From Edaphobacter acidisoli (GTDB lineage Bacteria; Acidobacteriota; Terriglobia; Terriglobales; Acidobacteriaceae), in the NCBI RefSeq assembly GCF_014642855.1, contig NZ_BMJB01000001.1:1116001-1180000 (forward strand): a stretch of 64,000 nt of DNA, in the 5' to 3' direction. The notes below the pieces were generated by a model. The model saw only the letters and a list, made by a program, of their open reading frames with translations, ran no database searches and had not been told where the DNA came from. The translations under genes and the position numbers were made by a program. This document shows positions 47,310-58,200 of this stretch, piece after piece (the first letter of the stretch is position 1; each line of letters opens with the position of its first letter).

Positions 47310-49721
47310 TCAAACAAGCTCAGGTGGAGCAGTGTTCAAAATAATCTCCACCGTCTGTGAGCCCAGCCGAGGATGCGTAGCTGTTAGGTGGACTGTTCCA
47401 GACTTCTCCTGGGCACGTACCCACACCGCACCCGTCCCTCCGATCAGGGAAAAGGGATTGTCGCCAATCAGATCGGCCGGCCCCTCCAGCTTCAGGATGA
47501 CGGCATCATTCGCATACGTTCGTATCGCGCCAAACTCATCGGTAACACGCAACACTACGCGTGTAGTATCCGCACCATCTGCCACAAGAGAGGTGTCGTC
47601 CGGCAAGAGCATAAATTTCCTGTTAACTCCTCTACCCGAAAGCGACTTTGATATGACCTTCTCACCCTTCAGGTAGCCGTCGATCCGGAGATCGCCCCAC
47701 CCATGCCTGTTGCTGGAGGGGATCGTTCTCCGATCGAGAATAAACGGAGGATAGGTCAGGTGATCGAACTCTTCACGTGCTGGATCGAGTTCAGCCACCA
47801 GTTCCCAGGGATTGCTCTCCACGCTGTCCGTGCGGATATAAAACTTCAGATGATCGCAGTTAGAGCAGACAACTGCCTTTGTAAAGCTGGTTGACTCATC
47901 ACTGTTCGCCCAATGAAATGCAGGTTCCAGCACAATCTCCTTCGCTGGATCGCACTGCGATTTATAAAATCCCGCAGCAGGTTTCGGCTCACGGAAGATA
48001 TCCATCACACCGTGGTAGCAAATGCGATCGCCTGCGCCAAAGTTTGCATGGGTGTTGTAGTCAAACGCGCACCATCCAATGCCGCCTGCGTACTGAGGAT
48101 CAGAGGCTAGCTGATTGTGAATCCGCGCGTGGCGCAAGGTATGCTCACGCTGTCTTTCGTCATCATCGGTCGTCTTCGTTGGGAACGTATGCCCGACAAA
48201 CTCTGTATTGAGATAGCGCGGATGATTCGGCTTTTTAAGCGGGAACCCGAAATCATTCATAGTGAATACGTCTTCTAGAAACTCCGATTCCTGAAAATTT
48301 CGTATTCCTCCAGTCTGTCGAGTCGGGTCGAGTAAATGGGCCAGTGCATTCGTGCTTGTGTAGAAATCATGATCGTCCTTGGACTCATTAATACGTACAC
48401 CCCAAAGAATGATCGATGGATGGTTCCAGTCTCTCCGGATCATCCGGCCAACATTGTCAATTGCAACCTGCTTCCATGCCTCCGGCCCGATATGCTGCCA
48501 TCCCGGAATCTCCTCCAGCACCAGCAGTCCAATCTCATCGCAGCAGTCAAGGAAGTGTCGTGATTGCGGATAGTGGGACGTTCTGACAATGTTGCAATGC
48601 AAATTTTCCCGCAAAATCTTCGCATCCTGGCGCTGAACTCGTGCTGGCATGGCCTGTCCCACAAACGGAAAAGTCTGATGGCGGTCCAGCCCCCGTAGCT
48701 TGATGATCTTCCCGTTGAGTGAAAATCCATGGTCCGTGAACATCGCTTCTCTAAAACCAATGCGGCGCGCATCCTCATCAATCACACGGCCATCCACCAA
48801 CAGGCGAACACGGACCTCATACAAATGAGGAGTCTCGAGGTCCCATAGCTTGATTCCATCAATCTCTTTCAATGAGATCGTCTGCCGCGCCCCATCGTGG
48901 ATGGTCTCCGTGCTGCTATAAACCGGTGCGCTGGTAGATGGATCAGCAGATGCATCCGGATCTGACCTGTTTACGCGCATGACAGTATGGCGCGCTTTGG
49001 CCAGGATATGTTGTCCTTCGCAAAGTTCCGCTTCGAGCGAGAGGGCTCCACCAGCCACTTCCTGACCGGCCAGGAAGCAATCCACCTCAAGCGATGGCTT
49101 GCTGCTCAAAACATCAGTAGGTCTCGCAAATATATTGTCCAGATAAGTAGCAGGAACAATTCTCAACGCGACCTCGCGGTAGATGCCGCCAAAGGTCATG
49201 TAGTCGATCTCGTTCCCAAAAGGCGGAATGTCGGCACGCTCGGTAGAGTCGAGCTGCACTACCAGAACGTTGTCTCCGTTCGGCTGAAGATGAGGCGTCA
49301 ACTCGAATGAAAATGGCGTGTAGCCGCCCTTGTACTCACCCAGCAAGCTGCCGTTGATCCACACAGTGGATGCGGTCATCGCTCCTTCAAAATCAACGAA
49401 GACACGCTTCCCCTGGGCGCCGCTCGGCACTCGAAAGCGCCGCCGATATGTCGACACAAACTCGTATTCCCGGTCGTCGAAGTTATGCCAGGGCAGCCGT
49501 ACGTTAGCATGTGGCAGTGCAACAGGTTCGAACCCGGAGTCATCAAACTCGATCATCTCCGCTCCCGCAACTTTCTTGGGGGAGTAGCGCCAATTGCGAT
49601 TCAATGGATAGGTTATCCTCCCACCCGCGATCGGTTGATCGGCGGCATGTGCGGGAATGCCAGGAAGGGCGGTAGCTGCTAAAAGAGTGCTTGTCGTCTT
49701 TAAAAAATCGCGTCTGTCCAT
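47310..49721 (-). CDS. Glycoside hydrolase family 2 (beta-galactosidase-like), Tat-exported
   Basis: The 803-residue enzyme starts at MDRRDFLKTTSTLL, a twin-arginine signal, with cleavage near PAHA. GH2 architecture follows: jelly-roll sugar-binding domain (about 40-210), Ig-like domain (215-330), TIM barrel (330-600) and additional beta domains. The acid/base is Glu in ILWGVRINES (about residue 452) and the nucleophile Glu in YLNTEFVGH (about 540). GH2 enzymes cleave beta-galactosides, beta-mannosides or beta-glucuronides; the substrate is not certain. The DUF4982-like and Ig-like C-terminus is common in periplasmic members. The longer frame to 49817 is rejected because the Tat signal starts at 49721. 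It sits in the glycan-degradation region with GH29, GH123-like and GH3 enzymes. Confidence 0.88.
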   Translation of the reverse strand: MDRRDFLKTTSTLLAATALPGIPAHAADQPIAGGRITYPLNRNWRYSPKKVAGAEMIEFDDSGFEPVALPHANVRLPWHNFDDREYEFVSTYRRRFRVPSGAQGKRVFVDFEGAMTASTVWINGSLLGEYKGGYTPFSFELTPHLQPNGDNVLVVQLDSTERADIPPFGNEIDYMTFGGIYREVALRIVPATYLDNIFARPTDVLSSKPSLEVDCFLAGQEVAGGALSLEAELCEGQHILAKARHTVMRVNRSDPDASADPSTSAPVYSSTETIHDGARQTISLKEIDGIKLWDLETPHLYEVRVRLLVDGRVIDEDARRIGFREAMFTDHGFSLNGKIIKLRGLDRHQTFPFVGQAMPARVQRQDAKILRENLHCNIVRTSHYPQSRHFLDCCDEIGLLVLEEIPGWQHIGPEAWKQVAIDNVGRMIRRDWNHPSIILWGVRINESKDDHDFYTSTNALAHLLDPTRQTGGIRNFQESEFLEDVFTMNDFGFPLKKPNHPRYLNTEFVGHTFPTKTTDDDERQREHTLRHARIHNQLASDPQYAGGIGWCAFDYNTHANFGAGDRICYHGVMDIFREPKPAAGFYKSQCDPAKEIVLEPAFHWANSDESTSFTKAVVCSNCDHLKFYIRTDSVESNPWELVAELDPAREEFDHLTYPPFILDRRTIPSSNRHGWGDLRIDGYLKGEKVISKSLSGRGVNRKFMLLPDDTSLVADGADTTRVVLRVTDEFGAIRTYANDAVILKLEGPADLIGDNPFSLIGGTGAVWVRAQEKSGTVHLTATHPRLGSQTVEIILNTAPPELV

Positions 49722-49871
49722 AACTGTTCGTAATCCATAGGTATCACAATTCTCTAAACAAAGTAAGCGGTTACAGAATTGTTGTAGGGTTTGCAGTTGT
49801 CTTCCAAACCAGGACACAGCACCTCTTCCTTCTTCTGCCGCATCGCTCTAAACTTCTTCTGTTGAAGAGCG

Positions 49872-50612
49872 ATGACTTCCAGCATCTGCTCGCGTTCTGC
49901 CACTGAGATGTGCCGTCACATAACAATCCGGTTCACTGCTGCAGCCTGCGCTTTCCTCACGGCGCTGCTCTGCGCCCAGACGCATCGCACACAGCGCAGA
50001 AAACCATCCACAGCCATCACAGCAACACCTACTCCTCCCTTGCAGCAGTCAGCTGCGCCAACCCCGTCACTCACGCCAGCGGAGCTGCCCGCCCAACCGG
50101 CTCAGGTGACATTCTCAAACGGATTGCTCACCGTCTCAGCGCACAACTCTAGCTTGAACCAGATCCTCAGCGACATCTCCCGTCAAACCCGTATAAAGAT
50201 CACTGGAGGCGTCGCAGACGAGCGGGTCTTCGGCAGCTACGGACCGGAGTCACCCGCCCAGGTGTTGAACTCGCTCCTCGACGGTACATCCAGCAACATG
50301 ATGCTCGTAGGCAGCAGCGGGCCGGCGCCTGCGGAGCTGATCCTCACGCCACGCTCTGGAAGCGCAACACCTCCAAGCCCTATGGCCAGCGCGGCAAACC
50401 AGAACCAGCAACCTGCAGGTCCGCCTCCAACCGCACCCTACAAAGGCTCTGCCACCGAAATGGCTCCAGCCGGCCCCGCTGTAGCAGCCCCTGCGCCCCC
50501 TGCACAGTCAGCCCCAAACTCAGAACTGCCCACCGGTGCCCACACCCCGCAAGACATCTTTAACCAGTTAATGAAAATGCGCCAGCAGCAACACAACAAC
50601 CAGCAACAGTAG
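49872..50612 (+). CDS. Exported protein with STN (secretin/TonB short N-terminal) domain
   Basis: The 246-residue protein has an N-terminal export segment (about 18-36, ending LLCAQ) and a Pro/Thr-rich linker. A single STN-type domain follows at about residues 78-155 (NSSLNQILSDISRQTRIKITG, SPAQVLNSLLDGTSSNMMLVG). The tail is Pro/Ala/Gln-rich and ends in QQQHNNQQQ. STN domains occur at the N-terminus of secretins and FecA-type receptors; here there is no barrel, so it may be a stand-alone partner of a secretion or pilus system. Similar short proteins are common in Acidobacteria (from memory). AAGAG precedes the ATG; an ATG twelve codons later is possible. It is divergent from the GH2 gene. 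Confidence 0.7.
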   Translation: MTSSICSRSATEMCRHITIRFTAAACAFLTALLCAQTHRTQRRKPSTAITATPTPPLQQSAAPTPSLTPAELPAQPAQVTFSNGLLTVSAHNSSLNQILSDISRQTRIKITGGVADERVFGSYGPESPAQVLNSLLDGTSSNMMLVGSSGPAPAELILTPRSGSATPPSPMASAANQNQQPAGPPPTAPYKGSATEMAPAGPAVAAPAPPAQSAPNSELPTGAHTPQDIFNQLMKMRQQQHNNQQQ

Positions 50613-50636
50613 TCAGCGCTTGCTCTTTTTCACACA

Positions 50637-50666
50637 AAAAATCAGAGACCTTAGCTTCTGAGTTTT
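50637..50666. terminator. Terminator-like hairpin after the STN-domain gene
   Basis: AAAAATCAGA pairs with TCTGAGTTTT (one A-G mismatch) around a 10-base loop, followed by TTTC. It lies 25 bases past the stop codon. Confidence 0.45.
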
Positions 50667-50756
50667 CTTTCCCCCAAAAATGGCTGGTCCGCAGCGGAAG
50701 ACCTTCAACTAGATCTCGCTTGAGCGGAGGTTGAGGAGAATCCTTGCATGTTCGAT

Positions 50757-53700
50757 TTAGCTGATCTGATCTTCCTGCTCCGTCACAAGCAGATATCCCT
50801 TGCCAGATGGGACTGAAATAGATTGCCGAGGATCGAACTTCTGCGCGCCTTGAAAATAGCCCATCTCATGAGCCACTAGCTTGGTTCGATGCTCATCCAA
50901 TCCAAGTGCCTTCCAATCAAATTCCAACTTTACATTGGTGGTCTGGTTAGCCCAGCTTGCGATAGCAATCAATGACTTATCTTTTTTCTTGTACACCGTC
51001 GCTAACACGTCCTGCCGACCTGTCTTTATGGGAACTTCCTTGTCCCACCAGCCAATCATCTCGGCATCTTCTATTCCGAAACTATCCCAAAGCTGCCATA
51101 TCGGTGTTGGCAAAGGACCAGTGTAGAGAGCACGATTTGTCATGCCAAAGAGCATGCCTCGCCACGGATTCGGATGTTCCAGCATATCGGAGCTTAGCCC
51201 AAAGGGAATGCCCGACATCTCAATCAACCAGAAATCCGGTGGCGAATCGGGATTGAAACCTTCTCCTAGCCAAAGCCTGTCTATGTACGGCAGATGCTCC
51301 ATGTAATAGCCAATTGGGCATTGGCATGACCACCACATATCATTGCCATGCATATCGATCATCGCGCCTGGGCGACCCTCCAACACTCGCCGAACCCGTT
51401 GCATAGTTTTGCGTGTGTAGCCAATCTCATCCAGATACAGGCCATCGATAGGTACATTCTTCAGCAACCAGTTCAAACCTTCCAGATAAAAATTTGCCAG
51501 GCGCGAATCGGAATAGACACGAAGCGAGGTATCAATATCGCCGGTGGGAGTAAGCGTAATCCAGCCCGCGGAATAATCGTCGCGTAGATGTTCCTGCAGC
51601 CAAAAATCAAGCTGAGGATCACCCTGCCCTTGCGTCCCTCCTACGCGATAAATCTCATGGCCAAGGCTGCGGAACGTCCATAGCTCAGGAAGTCGAGTCG
51701 TCAGCTCGCGCATCGTGTAATAGATCTTTATCTTCATGCCCAGCTCATGAGCAGTACTGACATACGGTGTCAATAGATCCAAATTTAGAAATGGATAGTT
51801 GATGTACATATTGGGGAGAGTCCCTTGGTGAATGTTATTCACCGTCGCGCCCAGCTCGCGCAGCTCCTCCGGAGGCTGGTACGCATGGGAATAGCGATAC
51901 TTCCACCTCTGTGGATCGAGAGGTTTTACTGGAGTTGGTAGAAGCCTGAAGGATAAATTTACTTCCTCCCCAGCCGATATCTTTCTCGAACCACAGCTGG
52001 CCCGCAACAAAAGGCGGCCCCCATTCTCGCTGAAACTTACAGAGCCGTTCTCATCATTTCTCCACCCACCTGGTAATGATGAAAGTTTGCAATATAGTCC
52101 GGCCGCCACATCTCCCATCCACAAAAAGAAATCGAGATTACTTCCCTGGTCTTTCCATCTCTGAGGTTGCTGCGACCACTTCCATTGCCATGAACGGGAA
52201 CGCTCACCGCCCTTTAATCCCATACCAACCGCATAAGGAGCCAGTTCTTTCTTGTATGGAATTTCAAGAACAATGTTAGAAACAGACTGCGTTTGACGGC
52301 TGGATAACTTCACATCAAAACCGATTCCTCCATCAAATTCGATCACAGTCGTCACATCGAGCTTGAACAATCCAGATGTACCGACAGAAGATAGAACCGC
52401 TTTTGCATCGTTGATGCTCTCTACCTTACTCGTACCTTTCCATGCGGTTCTATCTCGATTCACAGACAGCGTGACAGGGCCAGCCAGAAGCTCCCGCTGA
52501 TTGGACAAAATACTCACCGGAAAGCCAGTATCCCCAAAGCGAACTTCCCTGCCGAGGCAACGCACCGTCTGCCCATCTACCTGCACTGGGCTATAGGGAG
52601 CTGTAATCTTATCTTCCTGACCAATTTTTGAGTTCAACCAATCAATACGAGCGAGCCTCCATCCCTGGTCCACACCACCCGCGCGAATAAATTCCTTATT
52701 CACAGCGAGCTCGACGGCCACAGGAAACTCAGCACTCTTACCAATCCGAACAACTATTTTTCCTTGATACCTACCCGGTTTAGCGTGGAGCGGCACATGT
52801 ACCGCACACCATAAAGCAGTTATCTTTCCTGGGATGGCCTTCACCGGCGTGTGTGTCGATTCTCCCGTTGCACTAACAATATCTGTATTTACGCAGGTCC
52901 ACGCAGATGCCGGAATCTTTTCACCCTCATCCAGGCCATCAAGATCCTCGAACCGCAAATCAAGCGACACATCCTGTGCGAAATGGTCCTCGCGCAAGTA
53001 AATTCCGAGTTGCAAAACATAGGTCTCTCCGCGCAAGACAGTCGCTGAAAATAATTCCTGCGTCCCACGCTGCACCCAGCGCAGAGGAAGACGATCGGAC
53101 ATCTGAATCGGATGCTCGCAATCTTCTACAAAAATTAAGGCCGCCTCAGAGTTCCTGGCACAAAGCTCCTGGACTTCGTCTTTCGTCGCCGGAACCAACA
53201 TTGGATAAAACGAATCCAGTGCCGTACGTGACTGGAATTCGACAAGCACAGCTCGCGGCAAACTCTGCAACTTATCTTTTGCGCCAGCATATTGCCGTTG
53301 CCAGCCAGCCTCACTTTGCTGTTCCGGCTTTCTGTACTGCCCTTTCGGTCCAAGTACAGAGCGGCGAGCATTCATTTGCGGAAAATAATAAATGAAATAA
53401 TTTCCCGCCTGTTTTGCCTCAAATACGACATCACCGTAATCCTCATAGACATTCGGCGCAGCAGCATTCAGCACCTCTGTACCATCCGGAGCATAGACCA
53501 ACACTGCCTTCTGATCTGGATCAGCATCTGCTCGCCTCCACTTGATATGCGCCCAGACTGCTACGTTCGGCTCACCGACATAAACTTTCGCGCGATGATT
53601 TCCCAACAAATGCGACCACGGCGAGTCCGCTACGGTATAAGGAGCCTCCTCGCTGTACGCTATTTCCTTCTTATTTTCCGCGCGAAGACTGACAGGAGCA

Positions 53701-53762
53701 GCAGCGAATGCAACCGCTGATCCTAATACGGCAAGAAGTTCTCTACGTGAAGTATTTGGCAT
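50757..53762 (-). CDS. Secreted GH123-like/DUF6067 glycoside hydrolase
   Basis: The 1001-residue protein has a Tat-like signal (NTSRRELLAVLGSAVAFAAA, cleavage near LRA). N-terminal beta domains (to about 560) precede a TIM-barrel-like region with ELGMKIKIYYTMRELTTRLPE and NVPIDGLYLDEIGYTRKTM. The acidic pair in LYLDEIG (about residue 780) is the probable catalytic site. The arrangement matches the DUF6067 group related to GH123 beta-N-acetylgalactosaminidases. The substrate is not established; a role in trimming complex glycans fits the neighbouring fucosidase. It starts 18 bases after the GH29 stop, so the two are cotranscribed. There is no good ribosome binding site, which suggests coupling to GH29 translation. 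Confidence 0.75.
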   Translation of the reverse strand: MPNTSRRELLAVLGSAVAFAAAPVSLRAENKKEIAYSEEAPYTVADSPWSHLLGNHRAKVYVGEPNVAVWAHIKWRRADADPDQKAVLVYAPDGTEVLNAAAPNVYEDYGDVVFEAKQAGNYFIYYFPQMNARRSVLGPKGQYRKPEQQSEAGWQRQYAGAKDKLQSLPRAVLVEFQSRTALDSFYPMLVPATKDEVQELCARNSEAALIFVEDCEHPIQMSDRLPLRWVQRGTQELFSATVLRGETYVLQLGIYLREDHFAQDVSLDLRFEDLDGLDEGEKIPASAWTCVNTDIVSATGESTHTPVKAIPGKITALWCAVHVPLHAKPGRYQGKIVVRIGKSAEFPVAVELAVNKEFIRAGGVDQGWRLARIDWLNSKIGQEDKITAPYSPVQVDGQTVRCLGREVRFGDTGFPVSILSNQRELLAGPVTLSVNRDRTAWKGTSKVESINDAKAVLSSVGTSGLFKLDVTTVIEFDGGIGFDVKLSSRQTQSVSNIVLEIPYKKELAPYAVGMGLKGGERSRSWQWKWSQQPQRWKDQGSNLDFFLWMGDVAAGLYCKLSSLPGGWRNDENGSVSFSENGGRLLLRASCGSRKISAGEEVNLSFRLLPTPVKPLDPQRWKYRYSHAYQPPEELRELGATVNNIHQGTLPNMYINYPFLNLDLLTPYVSTAHELGMKIKIYYTMRELTTRLPELWTFRSLGHEIYRVGGTQGQGDPQLDFWLQEHLRDDYSAGWITLTPTGDIDTSLRVYSDSRLANFYLEGLNWLLKNVPIDGLYLDEIGYTRKTMQRVRRVLEGRPGAMIDMHGNDMWWSCQCPIGYYMEHLPYIDRLWLGEGFNPDSPPDFWLIEMSGIPFGLSSDMLEHPNPWRGMLFGMTNRALYTGPLPTPIWQLWDSFGIEDAEMIGWWDKEVPIKTGRQDVLATVYKKKDKSLIAIASWANQTTNVKLEFDWKALGLDEHRTKLVAHEMGYFQGAQKFDPRQSISVPSGKGYLLVTEQEDQIS

Positions 53763-53780
53763 CTATTTTGTCCAGATAAT

Positions 53781-55127
53781 TTAGGTGCGATCTACAAACA
53801 AAGCTGCGAACGATGCAATCTTTGGCGTACATACAGATTTCATAATCTTCAATCGCAGCGAATCAGTTTCTACCTTCGGAAAAGCCTCGATCCTCTTATG
53901 GCCAATAGAACTTCCCGTCAGCAACGTTCTCCACTGACCACCATCCCTTACTTCCACGACGTACTCCCGTACACGCTGCCCCTCGGCGATTCGTTCCTGC
54001 AGAACGACATGATCAATCCACCTTCGTTCATGCAGTCGCAATTCAATCTGCACACCTTCACCGGAGGTTTCAGCAAGCGGCGCATCAAATCGTCTACGCA
54101 ACTCACTACCGAACTCGGCCGTGCGCACCGCATCCGCTTGCGGAATTACGCCGGTTCTGTCCGGACATTGGTTCAACAGCAGGTTGGCTCCTCGGCCGAC
54201 AGATTTGTAGTAAATCTCCATCAGCTTGTCTAACGACTTCAGCGTTTTAGCATTTGTTGTAGACCAGAACCAGTCATCGCGAATCGGCACATCGCATTCT
54301 GCCGGCAACCACACATCCCCATCCGGACTTCCCGCACCTGACGCACCTCCCGTCAGATGTTCCTGCTGCGTCACTGTATCCCACAACGGATACGGTGCCA
54401 GCCCTTCTTCATTTCCCACCCAACGAATCGTTCCTGCTGCTGTATTGAAGATCATCGCCTGCGGTTGATACTTGTGAACGATAGGACCAATCAGCTCTGC
54501 TCGGGCACTGCCATCAAACCACACTTCAAACATCGAGCCATAGCGTGTCATCAGCTCAATTAGTTGCCGACGATAGATATTGTCATATCTCGCCTGTTCC
54601 TCCGGATTACCAGAAAGAACCTTACCTGCAAGTCCCGCGCGATGATGATCATCTCTTGGAGAAACATAGACACCGAAACGCACATTGCGCTTTCGACATG
54701 CAACAGCCAACTCACCTACAATGTCACCCTTCCCGTCCTTATAGGGCGTACTGGCAATCGAATAATCTGTAGTTGACGTAGGCCAAAGGCAGAAACCGCC
54801 TACATGCTTTGCCGTCAAAACAATGTAGCGTGCGCTCATCGACTCAGCTACATCAACCCACTGGTTCACATCCAGCCGATAAGGATTGAAAATCTTCGGA
54901 TCGCTGACGCCACCTTTATCTCCCTGCATATCGTAATAAATATTTGGCGCAAAATGGATAAACATGCCCATCTGCACGTTCTGCCATGCAAGCTGCAATG
55001 GTGTCGGTTTAGCCAACGCTTCGCATGACTCCTCACCTTCACTGAAGGCCCATGCAGACGAAGAAACACAAAGCATGGCCGCGGCCGATCCGGCACAACC
55101 AAGAAAACTTCTTCGAGACCAACGCAT
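53781..55127 (-). CDS. Alpha-L-fucosidase, glycoside hydrolase family 29
   Basis: The 448-residue enzyme has a twin-arginine signal (WSRRSFLGCAGSAAAM, cleavage near AWA). The GH29 barrel shows MGMFIHFAPNIYYDM, YIVLTAKHVGGFCLWPT, FGVYVSPRDDHHR and MFEVWFDGSARAE, whose Asp (about residue 205) is the nucleophile. A C-terminal beta-sandwich (about 355-448) ends it. GH29 enzymes remove terminal alpha-L-fucose with retention of configuration. A GGAG eleven bases before the ATG supports the start. It lies 95 bases downstream of the TonB receptor gene and just before the GH123-like gene, forming a small glycan-use operon. Confidence 0.92.
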   Translation of the reverse strand: MRWSRRSFLGCAGSAAAMLCVSSSAWAFSEGEESCEALAKPTPLQLAWQNVQMGMFIHFAPNIYYDMQGDKGGVSDPKIFNPYRLDVNQWVDVAESMSARYIVLTAKHVGGFCLWPTSTTDYSIASTPYKDGKGDIVGELAVACRKRNVRFGVYVSPRDDHHRAGLAGKVLSGNPEEQARYDNIYRRQLIELMTRYGSMFEVWFDGSARAELIGPIVHKYQPQAMIFNTAAGTIRWVGNEEGLAPYPLWDTVTQQEHLTGGASGAGSPDGDVWLPAECDVPIRDDWFWSTTNAKTLKSLDKLMEIYYKSVGRGANLLLNQCPDRTGVIPQADAVRTAEFGSELRRRFDAPLAETSGEGVQIELRLHERRWIDHVVLQERIAEGQRVREYVVEVRDGGQWRTLLTGSSIGHKRIEAFPKVETDSLRLKIMKSVCTPKIASFAALFVDRT

Positions 55128-55222
55128 ACTATATAAATCTCCACAATTTGAGCTCTAAAAAGGACAGCACCGGAAGGATGATAGAAATCTTTCATGCTTC
55201 CAGTGCTGCGAGGCATAGTGCA

Positions 55223-58200
55223 TCAAAACGTTATACGAGCTGCAAGCTGCATCAGCCGCGGCGTTCTAGCACCTGTGTAGTTGCCAAAAGCTGGATTGAT
55301 CTGCTGATGATAAGTTGGATTCGTTGACGCTGATCCCGACGTGTCGAATTGCGCACTCGTGTTCACGCTGGAGAACTGGGTATGGTTGAAGGTATTGTAA
55401 GTTTCTGCCCGAATTTGAAATGTCACCTTGTTCTCAATCGGAATATTTTTGATAAGTGACATATCCCAGTCATTGATACCCGGGCCATAGAACTCAGGAT
55501 GCCATCCAGTTCCAGCAGACCCCACGGGGGTATATGCAAATGCCGCCGTGTTGAAGTACCGGTAGAACGTCCGTGACCCGCGGGCTACTTTCGGATTGCC
55601 TACTACCGTAACCTTGGCTCCGTCGCCGCCGCCCGTTGTGTTCTCGCCAGTGTTAGTGCTGTAGCTCACGGTCTGCGGCGCGCCAACGCTGAATGTAGTA
55701 ATCCCGGAGATTTGCCAACCGTTCAAGATCGAGCGCGTAGCCCAGTTGTTTATGGAGCCACGCACCTTGGGCAAATCGGCTAGCCAGTTTGCAACCAGCC
55801 TTTGCGGCCTATCCATGCTGGTTACTCCATATGTCGTCCGCTGCGGCAGATACAACGTCGACGCGTTATAGCTCAGCGACTTCGACCATGTATAAGCCAC
55901 ACCAAACTGAGATCCTTTGGAGAAGTGTTTATTAAGTTGTACCTGCAATGCATGATTGCTTCCTGTATTTCCCCATGCGGTGTAGTTGATGCTGCCATAA
56001 CCAGGGCGTGGGCGAAAGAAGTTGTCTGGCAGCGGCGTGCATCCCGGCAATAGTCCATTATGAGGTGAAGCCAAGGTAGAGGTACATGCCAAGCCCGGGT
56101 TCGGCCCTGCAGCGGACTGCGTAGTTGTCGGATCCTGATTCTGTGGAAGGAACTCAGCACCGTACGGAACTTCATTTAGATTGATGCCATAAGGTAGATG
56201 ACGCGACAGAACGCCGACGTAAGCGATGTCCAGCACCGTCTGGAAGCCAATGTCTTGCTGTACTCCCAGCGTCATGTTCATCGTTTGTGGCAGATGAGAG
56301 TTGTATTGCAACAGTGAAGTGGACGACGGGCTCAACAGTCCCTGCGCTTGAAGGAATGTCGCCACATTGCCGTAGTACTGCGTTGGATAAAAGATCGTTG
56401 GCGGATTGAATGCCTGTCCACCAACCTGCCCCTGGTACGCTCTCTGGTTGTTGAACATACCAAAGCCGCCGCGAATCGCCATCTTGCCATTGCCGAAGAC
56501 ATCATAGGCAAAGCCAACACGGGGAACCACCAACACTCCCTGGCTCTTAAAGAACCCGGGAAAGTTCGGGCTGGATGCGGCTACCGATCCAGACGCCGGA
56601 TTCCCAATATTTGGCACAAAGTCTCCTATATAGGCAGCGGGATAGATCTTTCCGGTGGTCGGGTCCTCGGCTACTCGGCCTGGCTTCCCCGTGGCTGGGT
56701 TGGTTCCTTCCACAGGACGATACATTGGGGGAGCCTGCGAAGCGTCGTACTGACTTAGCACAAGTGCAGCGCCTTCGTTACCCTTCAAACCTTGTGGAAT
56801 ATCCAGAGTGAAACGCAGACCATACTCCAGCGTCAGCTTTCGCGTCGCTCTCCAGTTGTCCTGCGCATACCACTCAAAGCTGTTCGCCTGACCATAGTAG
56901 TTTGGGCGCGCCGAGCTTTCCTGATAGGTATCAAAATAGCCGAGCAGCGGCTCTGCAAAAGCATAGCCAGTGTTATATGGATTATTTGGATTCGCTCCGG
57001 TGAAGGTAAGCGCACCGGCAAAAGAAGCATTACCAGAGTGGTGAGACTGCTTGTAGACAGCGTCATCTGCGTAAATTCCGAACTTCATCGTATGTTCGCG
57101 ATGTACCCAGCTCAGTCCGTCCGACACCGAGGCCATCACAACCACATCATCCATAGGGGTACGTGGGTCCCATCCTATCCCCGGCGAACTCGGGATAACA
57201 CCATAGGACAAACCTGGAATCAAGTTCAGCGGATTATTCTGCGGATAAAGCTGTCCCAGGCTGATTCCCTGTGCTGTCTTACTAAACTCATTCAATGACG
57301 CCGCCGACAAGCCCGAAGATTCGAACCACAGACCTGTACCTAACGCCAATTCGTTCACAATATTTGAGGTAGGTGCATAGGTTATATTCAGCGCAAAGCT
57401 TGGTGCTTGCGTGTCATAGAACTCCGTGCCTGTCATCCAATAGGCGCCATTGCCCCCAGGAGTGGCGCGCCCGGTATCGTTATCTGTAAGATTCGTGCCG
57501 CGAAAGTAGATGCGCCATTTCACTGACGGATCGAAGTCCAAACGCAGAATCTGTTGATTTGCGGGCTCGCTTGCAGAGTCTGAAGTGACGAAGTTATATT
57601 GCCTCTTGCTTACCGCAGTGTTGGTAAAGTTGGGCAACGGGAAGATGCTCTGCAGCTTCTGCATCACCGTGTTAATACGATTCTGTGGGATTACGTTGCC
57701 CGGAAACTGCAACCCCGTCTCAGGATCCGTCACCACATACAGTGACCCATTCGGCTGATAGCTCTGCGAAAAATCGCCCTGCCGCTCCAGCGACGTCGGC
57801 AAAGTGTAATAGCCGATACCTTCCGGCTGCGAGTTCGGCTCATAATCTTCGGAGAAGAAGAAGAACAACTTGTCCCGCAGAGAACGCAACCTGCCGGGTC
57901 CAAAGATCGGCCCTCCGATCGTCCCATTGATCGTGTTGTACCGATACCGCGAACGAGCAACCCCATTCCGGTTATTGAAATAGCTATTCGCATTCAGGTC
58001 TTCATTGCGGAAGTAATAGGCCAAGCTGCCGTGGAAGTTCCGCGTTCCCGACTTGCTGACCACATCCACAATAGCTCCGGCCACCTTGCCATACTCCGCC
58101 TGATAGTTCGCATCCAGAACCTTCACTTCCTGGATCGCGTCCATATTCAGTGGGCCTTCCACCACACCTACATTGCGCGTGTTCGAAGCTACGCCATCCG